Source: Purshia tridentata
Taxonomy: Eukaryota; Streptophyta; Magnoliopsida; Rosales; Rosaceae
Assembly (NCBI GenBank): GCA_003254885.1
Contig: QANT01007852.1
Coordinates: forward strand, 62,001-126,000
Length of the DNA: 64,000 bases
Reading direction: 5' to 3'
A model generated the notes under the pieces. It was not told the DNA's origin. It saw nothing but the letters and a program-made list of their open reading frames with translations, and made no database searches. Positions 9,891 through 22,012 of this stretch are shown here, piece by piece (within the stretch, counting starts at the first letter, position 1; every line of letters begins with the position of its first letter). The position numbers were made by a program, and so were the translations under genes.

Positions 9891-11838
9891 TTTTTTTTTT
9901 TTTAATGTATTTATATATGTAGAAACTCACATCTTGGATATCTTTCCAAAGATCCAAACCGTTCATTTTTTAGTTCCCACTCAAAGATCATATTTGCAAA
10001 AAATTAGCTCAATCAGAGATGTAGAAGTTAGGTAACAATGGTCAAACTTATGAACGATCATTGTTTTTCCAATGATAATCGAATGGGTAGATGAATTCCA
10101 ATTTGGCCCAATTTTTACAGGGATGATCTTTGGGTATAAACATTAAAAATAGATGGCTCTAATCATTGAAATCACGTTGTGGTTTTTGAAATGACAAGGT
10201 TTCAACAAAAAGTTAATCCAATTATACTCTTGAAGTGTATTTATATATTGACAAATCAAAATTTAATTAGAAAAAATATAAAATATTGACGTGGCACTCA
10301 GTATAAAGACTTTATTATGAATTAGAATGATTTTACTCTATTATTTTAAAAAAAAAATTTCTTAAAGACCTGAGCCTAATTATCTCTTAAAATAATATAT
10401 TGAAAACCATTAGAAAATAATTTCAAATAACATTCTATTATTTAAAATGATATTATCCATATACGCGTAACATAGTAAATAGTCATACACGATAAATAGT
10501 GAATATCCATATTGGAAAAAGAGAGAGGAAGATAGAGAGCAGAACATAATGGTGAAAGTGCAAAGACCTTGAAGTTCTTGAACAGAAGAAATTAACTTTG
10601 TAATTTTATTGAAACACAACTAAAAGAAAATACAAATCAACCTATGTAAGTTTAATTAGTAGAGGAATTATTCAAGATAAAAAGTAGAGGAATTGTACTG
10701 GAGACTGGGAGGATCCGAATTTGTAAATAGATAGAAAACGAAAACTTGTTCAAAGAGATAGAAATAAGAGAAAAAATATTTTCAAAGTTTATAAAGGGTA
10801 AATTTGAAAATATAAATAAAAAATAAAAAATAAAAAAACGTAACAAAACAAGAAGGAGTGCAACTAGAGAAAATGGGAGTGCCAAAATTGCCTCCCAAAT
10901 AATATATATTTTATATATTACTAGTTTATATAATTTATAGTTTCTTTTCTCCATTGTAAAAATATTACTAAAAGTCTAAAAGTATAATTTATAGTTTATA
11001 TACTAAAATTATTATAGTATAGGACTATAGTTAATGGGTATAAGACTATAGTTTAGATATTTGATAGTATATACTATATAGTTTATAATATGTAACATAT
11101 ATAAGTATATAACATATAACATAGGCACATATAGTATTATAGTCTTAAACTAAAGTTTATATTAAGATTTAGGATACTTTTAAATATTTGCTTATATAAA
11201 AAATATATTATATAACTGAAACCCCAATTAAATCATAAACAAAACATAAGTCAAACCCCAAATGAAACCCCAATTGCCCAAACCCCAAACGAAACCCCAA
11301 ACGCCAAAACCCAATTGCGCGCCCAGCCTTCCTACTTATTCTGTCCCCACAGCCGCCCAGCTGGTTCCCCTCTCCTGCAAAAAATTTCACAAAAATTTGA
11401 AATTCCCTCAAAAATTTCACTTCCCTTTTAATTCCCCTCTCCAACTGGTTCCTTCTTATTCCATTTCTTCCATTTTAATTCCTTGTTCACTTCCTAGTTC
11501 TCTCCTCCCCGCCCATCCCAGCCCAGCCCCGACTCGCCCAGCCCTGCGCCGACCTTTCCCGCTGCCCCCCTCCCCTTTCCCCAGCGTCGCCACTTCTCCC
11601 TGCCCATATCCCCTCTCTGCTTCTCCTCTTTCTCCCTATCACCACCGAAACCCAACCCTGCAGATTTCGATTTCTTAGGAAAAAGCAACCAGAGGTATTG
11701 GATTTCAAGTCTATTGTAGAACGCTGAGGTATTTGATTTATTTTCACCATTTTTTCAAGCATTTCTTATTTTTCAGCCTCAGTGCACTAACAAAATTCTT
11801 CAGCTGGAATCTCATTCTCAGAGCGCAACCTGAGCGGA

Positions 11839-11914
11839 ATGGCCACTTTCGGAGTCCCACAATCTGTTCCTCCTCCAGACGAAGACTGTCAGAGACTCAA
11901 AAAAGCATTTGATG
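11839..11914 (+). pseudogene. Captured annexin first exon
   Basis: The ATG at 11839 opens a 25-codon exon starting MATFGVPQSVPPPDEDCQRL and ending in KKAFD plus one G before a GT donor at 11915. Plant annexins (calcium-dependent membrane-binding proteins) begin this way: MAT, a Pro-rich stretch, an acidic pair, then xLxKAFxG at the start of the first annexin repeat, and the split glycine codon fits that. The 600 bp upstream are GC- and C-rich, unlike the rest of the transposon, and could be the donor gene's promoter and leader. I found no following WGT-type exon, so only the first exon was taken. The homology call is from memory of the family, not a search. Confidence 0.65.
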
Positions 11915-12778
11915 GTATCCCTTGTTCTTCTCTCTCTCTCTCTCTCTCGCACAAATGACTGAACTTGATACTTGATTTCTGCTGGTTTCATTGAAAATTC
12001 TGTGTCTTCAGACATTGTTATTCCAATTCGCCTCATGGGTCACTGGTAAATTTGTGATTCTCTTTCCGCATATTGGATGGATTGGCTTAATTTCTTCATG
12101 GTTCATTGGTGAATTGGTTGCAATATGTGTGTGTGTGTCTGTTTATATGTGTATCAACTTTCTTCCCTCATCCTCTGATTTTGTTGTTCCAAAAATGGGA
12201 TGGCTGAAATTTTTTGGGATCGATCATTTTCATATCAAATTTTCTGTGTTTTTCCCATTATGTTTTGAATTTTTTCTTCATGGGTTATTAGTGAATACAC
12301 AGATGCACACAAAAATGTATATATGTATGTATATGAACTATCTCTTCTTTTTCTTTCCTGGGGCATGGGCTAAAGCTTTTATGGTCACTTTTTACAACCT
12401 CAGACGTCGCTTGCACTGGACATGGGCTGTGCCTACATATGGCTTTCAGGTCAGATTATGTTAACTCTTTGCTAATCACACCCCTCATTACGAACCCCAT
12501 ATCCTCAAACTGTACATCACAGTATATATATAACTCTTTAATAATTAGTTTCAGACTAAATACTCTAATTTTTATAATGGTTAGCTGAAATCTGTATTAC
12601 ATTTTGGTTCCTATGCATCGGGCATATGAAAGTGTACATCACAATATATATTAAATTAGATTTACCATAACTTTTGTTTAATGATTCTTTATTTGGTTAT
12701 ATAGTCTGCAGTAATTTTTACCATTTGCTCTACTTATTTCTTGTTACATTCTTCTTTTGGTTTTCTTACTGTGTTTAG

Positions 12779-13808
12779 GAAAAAGAGGCAGCAAAAACAA
12801 TCTTGGAAGCAACAAGTACCAATATTGTCATCAGCTGCCAGCATCAGGTCCGCTAGCTTCTCCCTTGTTGGGTGTTTGTAATTAGTGTACTAATGTTGGG
12901 TGTTTGTATTAATGTTGGATTATGGGATAGAATAAGTGTCCCATAATCCATATATAGTGTACTTGAAAGAATAAAAATATGGAAACAACTAGCATTTTTG
13001 GGTGGATTTAATTTCACACTGTCTTCAGCAGATTGTTGGGGATTGGGCCATTGCTTGTTGAAGCAAGAGGTCCCCTCCTAAAAGTCTTTGGAATGGTCCT
13101 TACTCTTTTCGATCTATCTCTAGTTTGGTCATTCAATGGCCTAAGCAATTTTTGTTCTTCATGCATAAATTAATGTATGCATCCGATATGGAGAAGGACA
13201 AGTGCTCTGACCAGTCCAGTGAGTCCTACAAGCTAGTCTACACGTTTTTGGCCAAGAGTTGTAGAGTTGCAGACATGTTAAGAGTTGAGAGTTGAGACCA
13301 TTCAATTCTCTTACAACCCTATCAGTAAGCTCATAGTGAACTTTGCGCATACCCCCCCAATATTGATTTTGTTTCAGAACTCTGTTTGGGATAATAAAAT
13401 TCTGCATAATCACTTGTATGAACCACCTTCTTAAGTACTTTTACACTCCTAACTTAAGTAGCATCCACTTGAAAAACTCCCAAGTCTCAGAGCCAGAATT
13501 TTCACTAGCTAGCACAGCAGCATCATTTGCCTTTCTCACTCATTTGATTAATTGCATTGAGTTTTTGTTATGTTTCTTGAATCTGGCTAACCTCAGATTG
13601 ATCAAGTTATGTGATCAATACTTGTTAGGCACATCCGCACATATACTTGGATAATTGTTGTTCTTGTGAGTTCCCTTGGTGATTTATGTGTACTTTGTGT
13701 TCTAACACAGGACTTGCTACCGTGAGAAGCTTTTGGCTTTGGAGCAATCATGTACTTCTCAGCTTGATGGCATTGATGGGGAGATGATGTTCATGGAGTT
13801 GCACACAG
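12779..13808 (+). other. Exon-like pieces inside the CACTA element
   Basis: Bases 12779-12847 are bounded by TTTAG and GT and read EKEAAKTILEATSTNIVISC in one frame. Bases 13713 to about 13808 follow an ACACAG acceptor and read CYREKLLALEQSCTSQLDGI in one frame. Both look like coding exons of a gene I do not recognise, either captured with the annexin piece or separately. An earlier segment (12402-12449) may be another exon. No continuous gene can be assembled. Confidence 0.4.
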
Positions 13809-13821
13809 ATATATTTAGAAT

Positions 13822-13823
<2 letters not shown>

Positions 13824-13896
<73 letters not shown>

Positions 13897-13908
13897 NTTT
13901 TTTTTTTT
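13824..13908. repeat. 85-base poly-T run with one undetermined base
   Basis: T runs from 13824 to 13908 with an N at 13897. The run abuts the last exon-like piece. Its length is probably inexact because long homopolymers are hard to sequence. Confidence 0.9.
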
Positions 13909-14189
13909 CCTCTTATAGGCTTAAGTTTTGTTGTTTAGCATATACATTTTTTGATATATTGAATATCAAGTTGTATATTTTAATAAATATATAAAACATA
14001 TGTATGTATAATTTTGTATGTATGATTTTGGTGTATAATATATATTATACATATACCAAGTTGTATATTTTGGTAAAATATGTAGGTATGATTCTTGTAA
14101 AAATTATATTATCATCAAATATTAATATACAAATTGTAAAATAATATTCAAAAAATTATACAATCAAAATAAAAAAGAAATTTATTAAT

Positions 14190-14800
14190 GTTAAGGCGAC
14201 GAATATTTTCTTCTCCTAAATGTTTAGGCGACGATTAATTTCATCCTCTAAAGGTTTAGGCAACGAATAAATTTGTCTCCTAAACTCAAAATTATACGAA
14301 TAAAATAAAAAATTATATTTATTATTGTTAGGCGACGAAGACGATCGTCCCCTAAATGTTTAGGCGACAAATAATTTTGTCTTAAAATCCAAACCATCAA
14401 ATAAAATAAAAAAATTATATTTTTTAGGTTTAGACGACGAACACTTTCGTCTCTTAAAAGGTTAGGTGACAATGAGATTCATCTCCTAAGCTTTTAGGTG
14501 ACGAAATCTGTTTCGTCTCCTAATCTTTTAGGCGACGAAATGGTTCGTCTCCTAAATCTTTAGGCAACGAGATACTCTTCGTTGGCTATTATTTTAAGAG
14601 ACGGAATTGTTTCTTAGCCTAAGCTTGTTTTAGGAGACGAAAAGTGAGTTCGTCGCCTAAAGTTGTTTTCTTGCTACGAAAGTATTTCGTTTCTTAAGGT
14701 GGCGTTTTAGGCGACGAATTTTTTTTTTTTGTCGCCTAAAAGTTTAGTATACCATTTTTAAGCAACGAGTTTGCCGATGAAGGGATTTCGTCGCCTAAAT
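14190..14800. repeat. CACTA right subterminal repeats
   Basis: About 600 bp of the same GGCGACGAA / TTCGTCGCC words as at the left end, ending just before the TAGTG tip. Confidence 0.85.
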
Positions 14801-14817
14801 ATTTTTTTCTTCTAGTG

Positions 14818-15467
14818 GAAACATACAGGATGATCGCGTAAACAAACTCTTATAACAAAACAAACCCTTAAATAAAACATTTGGCATCCAAAACAGGTTC
14901 TCCCTCAATACGACTTGTGGTCTTCAATCATCAGACTGTTCCATGCAAAAGCTCTCTTCGATCACAAACGACTTTGTAAGGATGTAGGACTACAAACTGT
15001 TGTACTGAGCTTGTTTTCTTTTATTGTTAATTTGTTGCTTAATTTTTGTGTATTTAATTTTTGTGCCATAATGGTCCAATTTTTTTTTTTTAAATGCACT
15101 AAGATGGTCCATTTCATCAAAATTGTGCAAACGACCGTTTAGGGCAATAAAGATTTGAACTTACTCCCTAAAGATGTGAGAATAAACCTTTTACCCAACG
15201 TCAGCAGACGTGGAATTAGACTACCTGAAAAAAGAGAGATTCTTTATAGATATTTTTGCAAATGGGTCTCTGGAGCTCTCCCTCTACTTCTTCAACTCCT
15301 TCCATCAGCCATCACTCCAATAACAACAATAACAATAACAAAAATCCATGTTTCCAAATAAACGTTGGCCTCTCGTGCCCTCTTCAAATCCAACACCATC
15401 ATCACTAATGCCTCCATCCTTGACAAAAATCAAGGTCCATACTTCAATCCCTTAAGTGCACAAATCC
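14818..15467. other. Copia target DNA with an inverted-repeat arm (15060-15150)
   Basis: Bases 15060-15150 (containing AATGGTCCAA, a T run and TTGTGCAAACGACCGTT) match the reverse complement of about 20690-20775 on the other side of the copia element. No gene is evident. A short Pro/Ser/Thr-rich open frame (15155-15361) is not supported. Confidence 0.5.
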
Positions 15468-15656
15468 TATTGGGAAATCTTGAAGATATGATTTGATTAT
15501 TCTGTCTATTGTAATATTTCCTTTCTTGTACATATTATTCCTTAGTCTCAGGAACATAAATCCCTTAGATATAGGATCGGTTTCTTGCTAACCAAGTTTA
15601 CTCTTGCTATATATTATTGCTGTACACTCATGTAAAGATATATACAATTAATCATA
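15468..15656 (+). repeat. Copia 5' LTR
   Basis: 189 bp, starting TATTGGGAAATC and ending AATTAATCATA. Twelve bases separate it from the PBS, so the true LTR could extend to the TTTATCA at 15668 with the 3' copy shortened. Confidence 0.85.
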
Positions 15657-15668
15657 TCAAGTTTATCA

Positions 15669-15681
15669 TGGTATCAGAGCC
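15669..15681 (+). other. Copia primer-binding site
   Basis: TGGTATCAGAGCC is complementary to the 3' end of initiator tRNA-Met, the usual primer of plant copia elements. Confidence 0.9.
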
Positions 15682-15747
15682 TACCTGATCCTCTTCAATT
15701 CGTTTTATTTTCATCCTCTGTTTTTTTTCCTCACCATTCCAATCACC

Positions 15748-18700
15748 ATGGCTGAAAGCAGAGATGTTAAAGCCAAAAGTGTCACAACCGATTCCACCGA
15801 CTATGAAGTTTCCTCACCATTTTATTTGCACCATTCAGACAATCCTGGCAGTGTTCTAGTTTCTCAGCCACTACATGGAGACAATTATCCTACTTGGAGT
15901 AGAGCCATGCGCATGGCCCTTGAAGCCAAAAACAAACTTGGTTTTATCAATGGGATTGTCAATAAGCCAGACACTACCTCATCTGATCTCTCTCAATGGA
16001 CCCGCTGCAACAGCATGGTTCTTTCTTGGATGGTGAATAGCCTTTCCTTAGAAATCTCTAATAGTGTGATTTATACAGACACTGCACGAGAAGTATGGAA
16101 CGATCTTCGTGATCGTTTTTCCCAGAAAAATGCTCCTCATATTTTTGAGATTCATCGCTCTATTACCAACCACCGACAAGGGAACTCTTCTATGGCATCT
16201 TACTACACAGTTCTCAAAGGATATTGGGATGAGCTTTCTTCTTATACAACTGTTGCTGCGTGTTCTTGTGGTGCCACTCAATCTCGCAATGATCTTCTTC
16301 AAGACGAATGTCTCATGCAATTTTTGGCAGGTTTGAATGACACATATACTACGGTGCGTAGCAATATCCTTCTAATTGAACCATTGCCATCAGTAAATAA
16401 GGCTTATTCACTTATCTTACAAGATGAGCGCCAACGCTCTCTACAACATGTGACTCTTCCAGTTCTTGAGCAATCTACCATGGTTGCTTCAAAGAAGCAA
16501 TATCATTGTGACTTTTGTGGGAAAGATGGTCTTTGCGAATCGCATTGTTGCAAAAAGAATCCTCAGCAACGACCTCAATACCATTGTGATTTTTGCAACA
16601 AAGATGGTCATTCTGCATCTCATTGTCGTAAAAAGAATGGAACCATGTCACGCCAAGGCAACTCCACCTCTTTTCATTCTCATCAGCCATCTCATACCTT
16701 TTCCGCTGTAGCCAATTCCTCTTCTTCAAATCCAAGTCTATCTTTCACACCAAACCAGTGTCAACAACTTCTTGCCTTGCTTCCATCTGGTAACACTACA
16801 CCTTTGGCTAATCTAGCAGGTAATTCTTTTTGTTTTTCCACAACTTTAAATTCTGAATCTTGGATTATTGACTCGGGGGCCACAAATCATATGGTTTCCA
16901 ACTCGAATATTCTAACTTCTCAACGGGAAGTTATTTCTGCCCCTATCAAACTACCAACGGGCCAAGCAGCACCTATTACTCATGTTGGTTCAGCCACGCC
17001 CACTTCCAACTTGCCTTTACATGATGTTTTGCTCGTTCCTTCTTTTCAATTCAATCTTTTATCTGTTAAAAAAATCACCAAGTCATTAAATTGCTCTATC
17101 ACTTTCTTTCCTGACCATTGTATTTTTCAGGACCTGGTTACAAAGAAGAAGATTGGCAGGGGTAAGGAGTGTGGTGGTCTTTATTACCAAGAAACTGATG
17201 TCACGCCGGTTGCTGCTTCTTCAATTTCTCAGTCCTCTTCTATTTGGCATCAACGACTTGGTCACCCATCAGACTTTGTTCAGTCCCAACTTTCCAATTT
17301 ACATCATTCAATTTCTATTTCCAATAAAAATGTTTGCCATATCTGCCCATTAGCAAAACATTCTCGGTTGTCTTTTCCATTAAGCTCTATTTCTAGTACT
17401 GCTTGTTTTGACTTAATACATTGTGATGTTTGGGGACCTTTTTCAATTTCTACTCTTTCTGATGCCAAATACTTTCTCACCATAGTCGATGATTTTTCTC
17501 GTTGCACATGGTTTTATCTAATGCAATTTAAATCTGATGTTAGTCAATATCTTCAACAATTTTTTGCTATGGTGAAAACTCAGTTTAATTGTAGTATTCG
17601 ACATGTTCGTACAGATAATGGCCTTGAATTTTTTAATCGAAATGTCCAGAATTTTTTCTCCTCTTTAGGTGTGATCCATCAACATACTTGTGTTGGAACA
17701 CCACAACAAAATGGTGTGGTGGAACGTAAACATCGTCATCTACTCAATATTGCCCGATCCCTTCGTTTTCAATCTAATCTTCCTCTTGAATTTTGGGATG
17801 AGTGTGTCCTCACAGCAGCTTACTTAATAAATCGATTACCAACTAAAGTTTTGCATGGTAAAACTCCGTATGAAATTTTATTTGGTAACTCTCCTTCTTA
17901 TGATCATTTAAAAATATTTGGTTGTTTATGTTATGGCCACAACATTCTCCAGCAACACCATAAATTTGACAAACGTGTCAAGCCTGGTATATTTGTTGGA
18001 TATCCTTATGCACAAAAAGGTTACAAAATCTTTGATCTTGCAACTAAAAAGATTTACACTAGCAGAGATGTAACTTTTTTTGAATCTGTCTTTCCATATC
18101 ACTCTGCCAAAGATTTTCCTACAGGCATTGTTCCATTGCCTGTACCAGATTTTGCTACTCCTACATCACCTCCAGTTGCTTCCGCTCCTACATACCCTTC
18201 ACCACCTGTGCTTCCAGCCTCTCCAACTGAAAATACTATTCTAGAACCACTCAGTCCAAGCCCTTCCTCACCAACTTCTTCTCATACCCATGTCTTTACT
18301 CCAACCATTTCAGAACCCGTTCATCCCATGTCACCCATTTTAGAGACACCTCCTATCTCTCCTTCCCATTCCTCTCCTCCCATGACTGCTGCACCACCCA
18401 TTCGTGCGCTGCCACCTCGTGCACATAAGCCACCTGGGTATTTAAATGACTACCACTGCTATCACACCCAGGCTACATCATCTTCTTCTACACCAGTGTT
18501 GAAAGGTAAAGCTTATCCACTTTCTACTCATCTTAGTTATCATAATCTTTCCCCTTCTCATCATGCTTTTATTGCTTCACTATCTACTATTGTTGAGCCT
18601 AACTCTTTTGCCCAAGCTGTTAAATCATCCGACTGGTGTAAGGCCATGCGTGCAGAAATCTCTGCCTTGGAAGCCAACAATACATGGACCCTCATGTCTT

Positions 18701-20122
18701 TGCCACCCCACAAGAAATCCATTGGTTGCAAATAGGTTTACCGCATCAAGCGCCATTCAAATGGCACTATAGAGTGCTATAAGGCGTGTCTTGTTGCTAA
18801 AGGCTATACTCAAACAGAGGGTATTGACTACAAGGAGACTTTCTCTCCAGTTGCAAAGTTAGTCACCGTGAGAGTCTTACTCTCTCTTGCTGCTTCACAT
18901 GGTTGGTCTCTTCACCAACTCGATGTCCATAATGCCTTCCTCCATGGTGACTTGGACGAGGAAGTTTATATGCACCTACCTCCTGGATATGTCGATAAGG
19001 GGGAGAATATCGTATGTCGGCTTAACAAGTCACTTTATGGTCTTAAGCAAGCCTCTCGGAATTGGTTTTCCAAATTTTCCACAGCCATACTTGATGCTGG
19101 GTTTATTCAGTCCAAGGCATATTATTCCTTATTTTACAGGCACAGAAAATCTCTATCCGTGTTCATTTTGGTATACGTTGACGACATCATCATAATTGGC
19201 TCCGATGCTCAAGCAATAATTGCCGTTAAAAAGTTTCTCCATAATCGACAAAGATTTGGGGAAATTGAAATACTTTTTGGGTATTGAAGTCTCACGCTCA
19301 AAACAAGGTATCTATCTTAGCCAAAGAAAATATTGTCTTGATATTCTTAAAGACACAGGTCTCATTGGTGCACAGCCAGCTCATTTTCCCATGGAGCAAA
19401 ATCTTAAACTCACTAATACAGATGGTGCTTTACTCTCCAATCCGACTTCGTATCGACGCCTAATAGGACGGTTAATTTATTTAACTGTTACTCGTCCTGA
19501 TATTGTTTTTCCAGTTCACGTACTAAGCCAATTTATGCAAAAGCCTAGAAAGCCACACATGGATGCAGCTAATCGACTAGTTCGCTACTTGAAAGGTACA
19601 CCTAGTCAAGGAATATTTTTACCAGCACATAATAATCCTGTTTTGCAAGCATATTGTGACTCTGATTGGGCTAGTTGTCCGATGACTCGCCGCTCTACTA
19701 CTGGATATTGCATTTTCTTGGGTAAAAGTCCAATTTCATGGAAAACTAAGAAGCAAAAGACTATGTCTCGATCTTCAGCTGAAGCTGACTATAGGGCTAT
19801 GGCAGTGGCCACATGTGAGCTTCAAGGGCTGCATTATCTTTTACAAGATTTGGGCATTAAGCACTTAATTGCCAGCACCCTTTATTGTGACAACAAAGCA
19901 GCCTTACACATAGCGGCGAACCCCGTCTTTCATGAGAGAACCAAGCACATCGAGATTGATTGTCATGTTGTAAGGGACAAAATTCAAGAAGGCTTGTTAC
20001 AAACAGCTTTTGTGTCATCTACTGATCAGATAGCAGATATATTCACAAAGCCCTTGGGAAAAGAGCAATTCTTGTATTTAAAGACCAAGTTGGGCACTCT
20101 CAATATTCATGCTCCAACTTGA
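15748..20122 (+). pseudogene. Copia gag-pol polyprotein with one stop and one frameshift
   Basis: The frame opens at ATG 15748, 67 bp after the PBS. In order: gag (UBN2-like, about residues 25-240), two CCHC-like knuckles (about 253-296), protease motif IIDSGATNHM (about 374), GAG-pre-integrase with WHQRLGH (about 500), integrase core with D (HCDVWGP), D (RTDNGLEF) and E (VVERKH), a Pro/Ser-rich linker, then RT. A TAG at 18733-18735 falls in the RT entry where the family has Trp. Reading continues in the same frame to about 19240 with YVDD, then shifts frame. The rest (to the TGA after 20122) holds RT end and RNase H (CDSDWASC, SRSSAEADYRA, ADIFTKPLG). The first knuckle has Leu where the His is expected; the second (CDFCNKDGHSASHC) is complete. 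With the two breaks it cannot make a full polyprotein. Confidence 0.92.
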
Positions 20123-20129
20123 GGGGGCG

Positions 20130-20318
20130 TATTGGGAAATCTTGAAGATATGATTTGATTATTCTGTCTATTGTAATATTTCCTTTCTTGTACATATTAT
20201 TCCTTAGTCTCAGGAACATAAATCCCTTAGATATAGGATCGAGTTCTTGCTAACCAAGTTTACTCTTGCTATATATTATTGCTGTACACTCATGTAAAGA
20301 CATATACAATTAATCATA
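20130..20318 (+). repeat. Copia 3' LTR
   Basis: Same 189 bp as the 5' LTR with three substitutions, directly after the polypurine tract and 5 bp after the end of the RNase H reading frame region. Confidence 0.88.
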
Positions 20319-20575
20319 AATTGACCAATTTCGATCCTTTCCCATTTGTTTTATAGGCTCATTATTCAATGGGTTGAGGATTTATGTGTACTACAACACG
20401 AAGTGGCTTGCAAAAGAGTAGTGTAGCACCCGTATTTTCAGTTTCCATTTCTCATCGTAAATTGACCGATTTCGATCCTTTCCCATTTGTTTTATAGGCT
20501 CATTATTCAATGGGTTGAGGATTTATGTGTACTACAACACGAAGTGGCTTGCAAAAGAGTAGTGTAGCACCCATT
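20318..20575 (+). repeat. Tandem duplication of flanking DNA, period 141 bp
   Basis: The unit starting AAATTGACC at 20318 recurs at 20459 with almost no change and runs to about 20575, where the second copy diverges after GTGTAGCACCC. It begins exactly at the end of the copia 3' LTR. Confidence 0.9.
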
Positions 20576-22012
20576 TGTTCGCCTCCGAGGTTGCTATCCG
20601 CCACCGCCGCCCTGGGGGGGGGGGGACAGTTTTATATTTCTTTATTTTTGATAGAATTATATAAATTTATTTTAACACTATCTTATATAAAGTTACTTTA
20701 TTGCCCTCTAATTAACGGTCGTTGCACAATTTTAATATAATGGACCAACTTGGTGCATTTTAAAAAAATTTTGGACCAAGATGGAACGAAAATTAAATCA
20801 TAGACTAATATGTAAAAACCATAATAGTAAGTGGATTAATGGTGCAGTTTGCTCATATGTATGCCCCTTCAAGTGTAAAATCTCATATTCATGAGATTCC
20901 TTATGGGCTCCCTTTCATATAATATTTAAACAATCCCAACCATCTAATTTTTGAATCCATATTCAAAAATCATCGTTGCAACAAATTAAGCAAATCGAAA
21001 ACCATTAAGCTATCAAATTTTGATCAATTAAGTAAACGAATAAAATATTCGATAAACACTTGAACCAAAGCTTCCATTTTCAAAAAAAGCTTGCTGCTCA
21101 ATCTCTTTCCAATAACACATAATTTTTCTCACTCATACAAGGTTTTGGACTCCCTTAGAACCAAAGATTTGTGTTCAACAGATCCATAAAATCATCAAGG
21201 TGAGAAATCTTAATCCCTTTGATCTCAGTTTTGAGCTAGTTTGTTGTGTTTTTTGGAAGGACTACTTTGCTTATTAAAAAAAAAAAAAAGTAAGTTGCTG
21301 GTTTGTTCGAGTGGATAGAGTTTTAAAAAAGGAAAAGCTGGTGTTTATACCTTAGTTTTACTCTGTAAGTTGGGTTGTATTCGTGCTTGTTCAATTTGGG
21401 CGTTGTTAGGTTAAAATAAAAACCACTTTTCACTTTTAGTACAAGTTTTCACTGAAAAATAGCTTTTTCTTTACCTTTCTAGTTACTAAACTGGAATTCT
21501 ACACTGATTGGTAAGGAGTTTTGATCTCATATTCTTATGATTGAAATTAGACTTATTAATAAAATTTTAGAGACGAGAATCAAGTATGACGAAGTTGAAA
21601 TGAACGTGTGTAGTGATTTTTAGAAGTAGAACTGAAAGTGTAGTGATTTTTTGAAGTTAATTAAAAAGAGTGAATGGTCAGTTTTGATTGTTCCATCGAA
21701 ATTACAGGTCTGTTAGGTTTTCTACAGCTCCGTTTGACGTGAAAAATTTTATGTGACAACTTGGATGGGTATATCTTCACTTCATAAAATTTGAAGACAC
21801 TTGGACAGCTACAAAAAATTATTAAAATTCGTGCAATTATGGTGTACAACTTAGTGAGTTTTGAACCACTTAGCTCTTTAAAAAATGATTTGTTTTCATA
21901 CTTTTTAGAGGCTAGCAACCTTAGAAAATCCTTGATTAAACTTTGATTAAGAAATTTGGTTTATTCTAAAGGTGTGCATTTTGGTTATAAATTTTAGGGA
22001 AAATTTTTCAAA
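20576..22012. other. Non-coding DNA with the second inverted arm (20690-20775)
   Basis: The arm matches the complement of 15060-15150. A run of 13 G follows GCCACCGCCGCCCT near 20620. The rest is AT-rich; parts of 21.0-21.9 kb have the look of an old LTR interior but lack termini. No gene seen. Confidence 0.45.

Larger units (their letters stand above)
9497..14817. mobile_element. Non-autonomous CACTA (En/Spm) transposon with captured host DNA
   Basis: It begins CACTACACGAAAATA and ends TTTTTCTTCTAGTG, so both tips carry the inverted CACTA signature, and the 3 bp repeat GAA flanks it (9494-9496 and 14818-14820). Both ends hold many copies of a subterminal word close to TTTAGGCGACGAA. No TNPA/TNPD-type transposase frame is visible, so it needs a helper in trans. 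The centre (about 11.2-13.8 kb) is unlike the ends: it is GC-rich in part and holds exon-like pieces with splice signals, including a probable annexin first exon. Stretches 9.9-11.2 kb and 13.9-14.2 kb are AT-rich filler. Confidence 0.88.
15468..20318 (+). mobile_element. Nearly intact Ty1/copia retrotransposon
   Basis: Two 189 bp LTRs (15468-15656 and 20130-20318) differ at only three positions by eye. A tRNA-Met-type PBS (15669) follows the first LTR and a purine tract TTGAGGGGGCG (20119-20129) precedes the second. The interior holds gag, protease, integrase, RT and RNase H in copia order. LTR starts read TATTGGG rather than TG, and I found no matching 5 bp target repeat. The motif style resembles the Ale/Retrofit group, but that is only an impression. 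Confidence 0.92.

Noticed and set aside
11262-11678. 138-codon Pro/Ser-rich plus-strand frame in the CACTA element
   Set aside because: Low-complexity translation of C-rich DNA upstream of the annexin ATG; more likely promoter and leader.
13733-13918. 61-codon frame ending in a long Phe run
   Set aside because: Its end is the poly-T tract; only the first 25 codons are exon-like.
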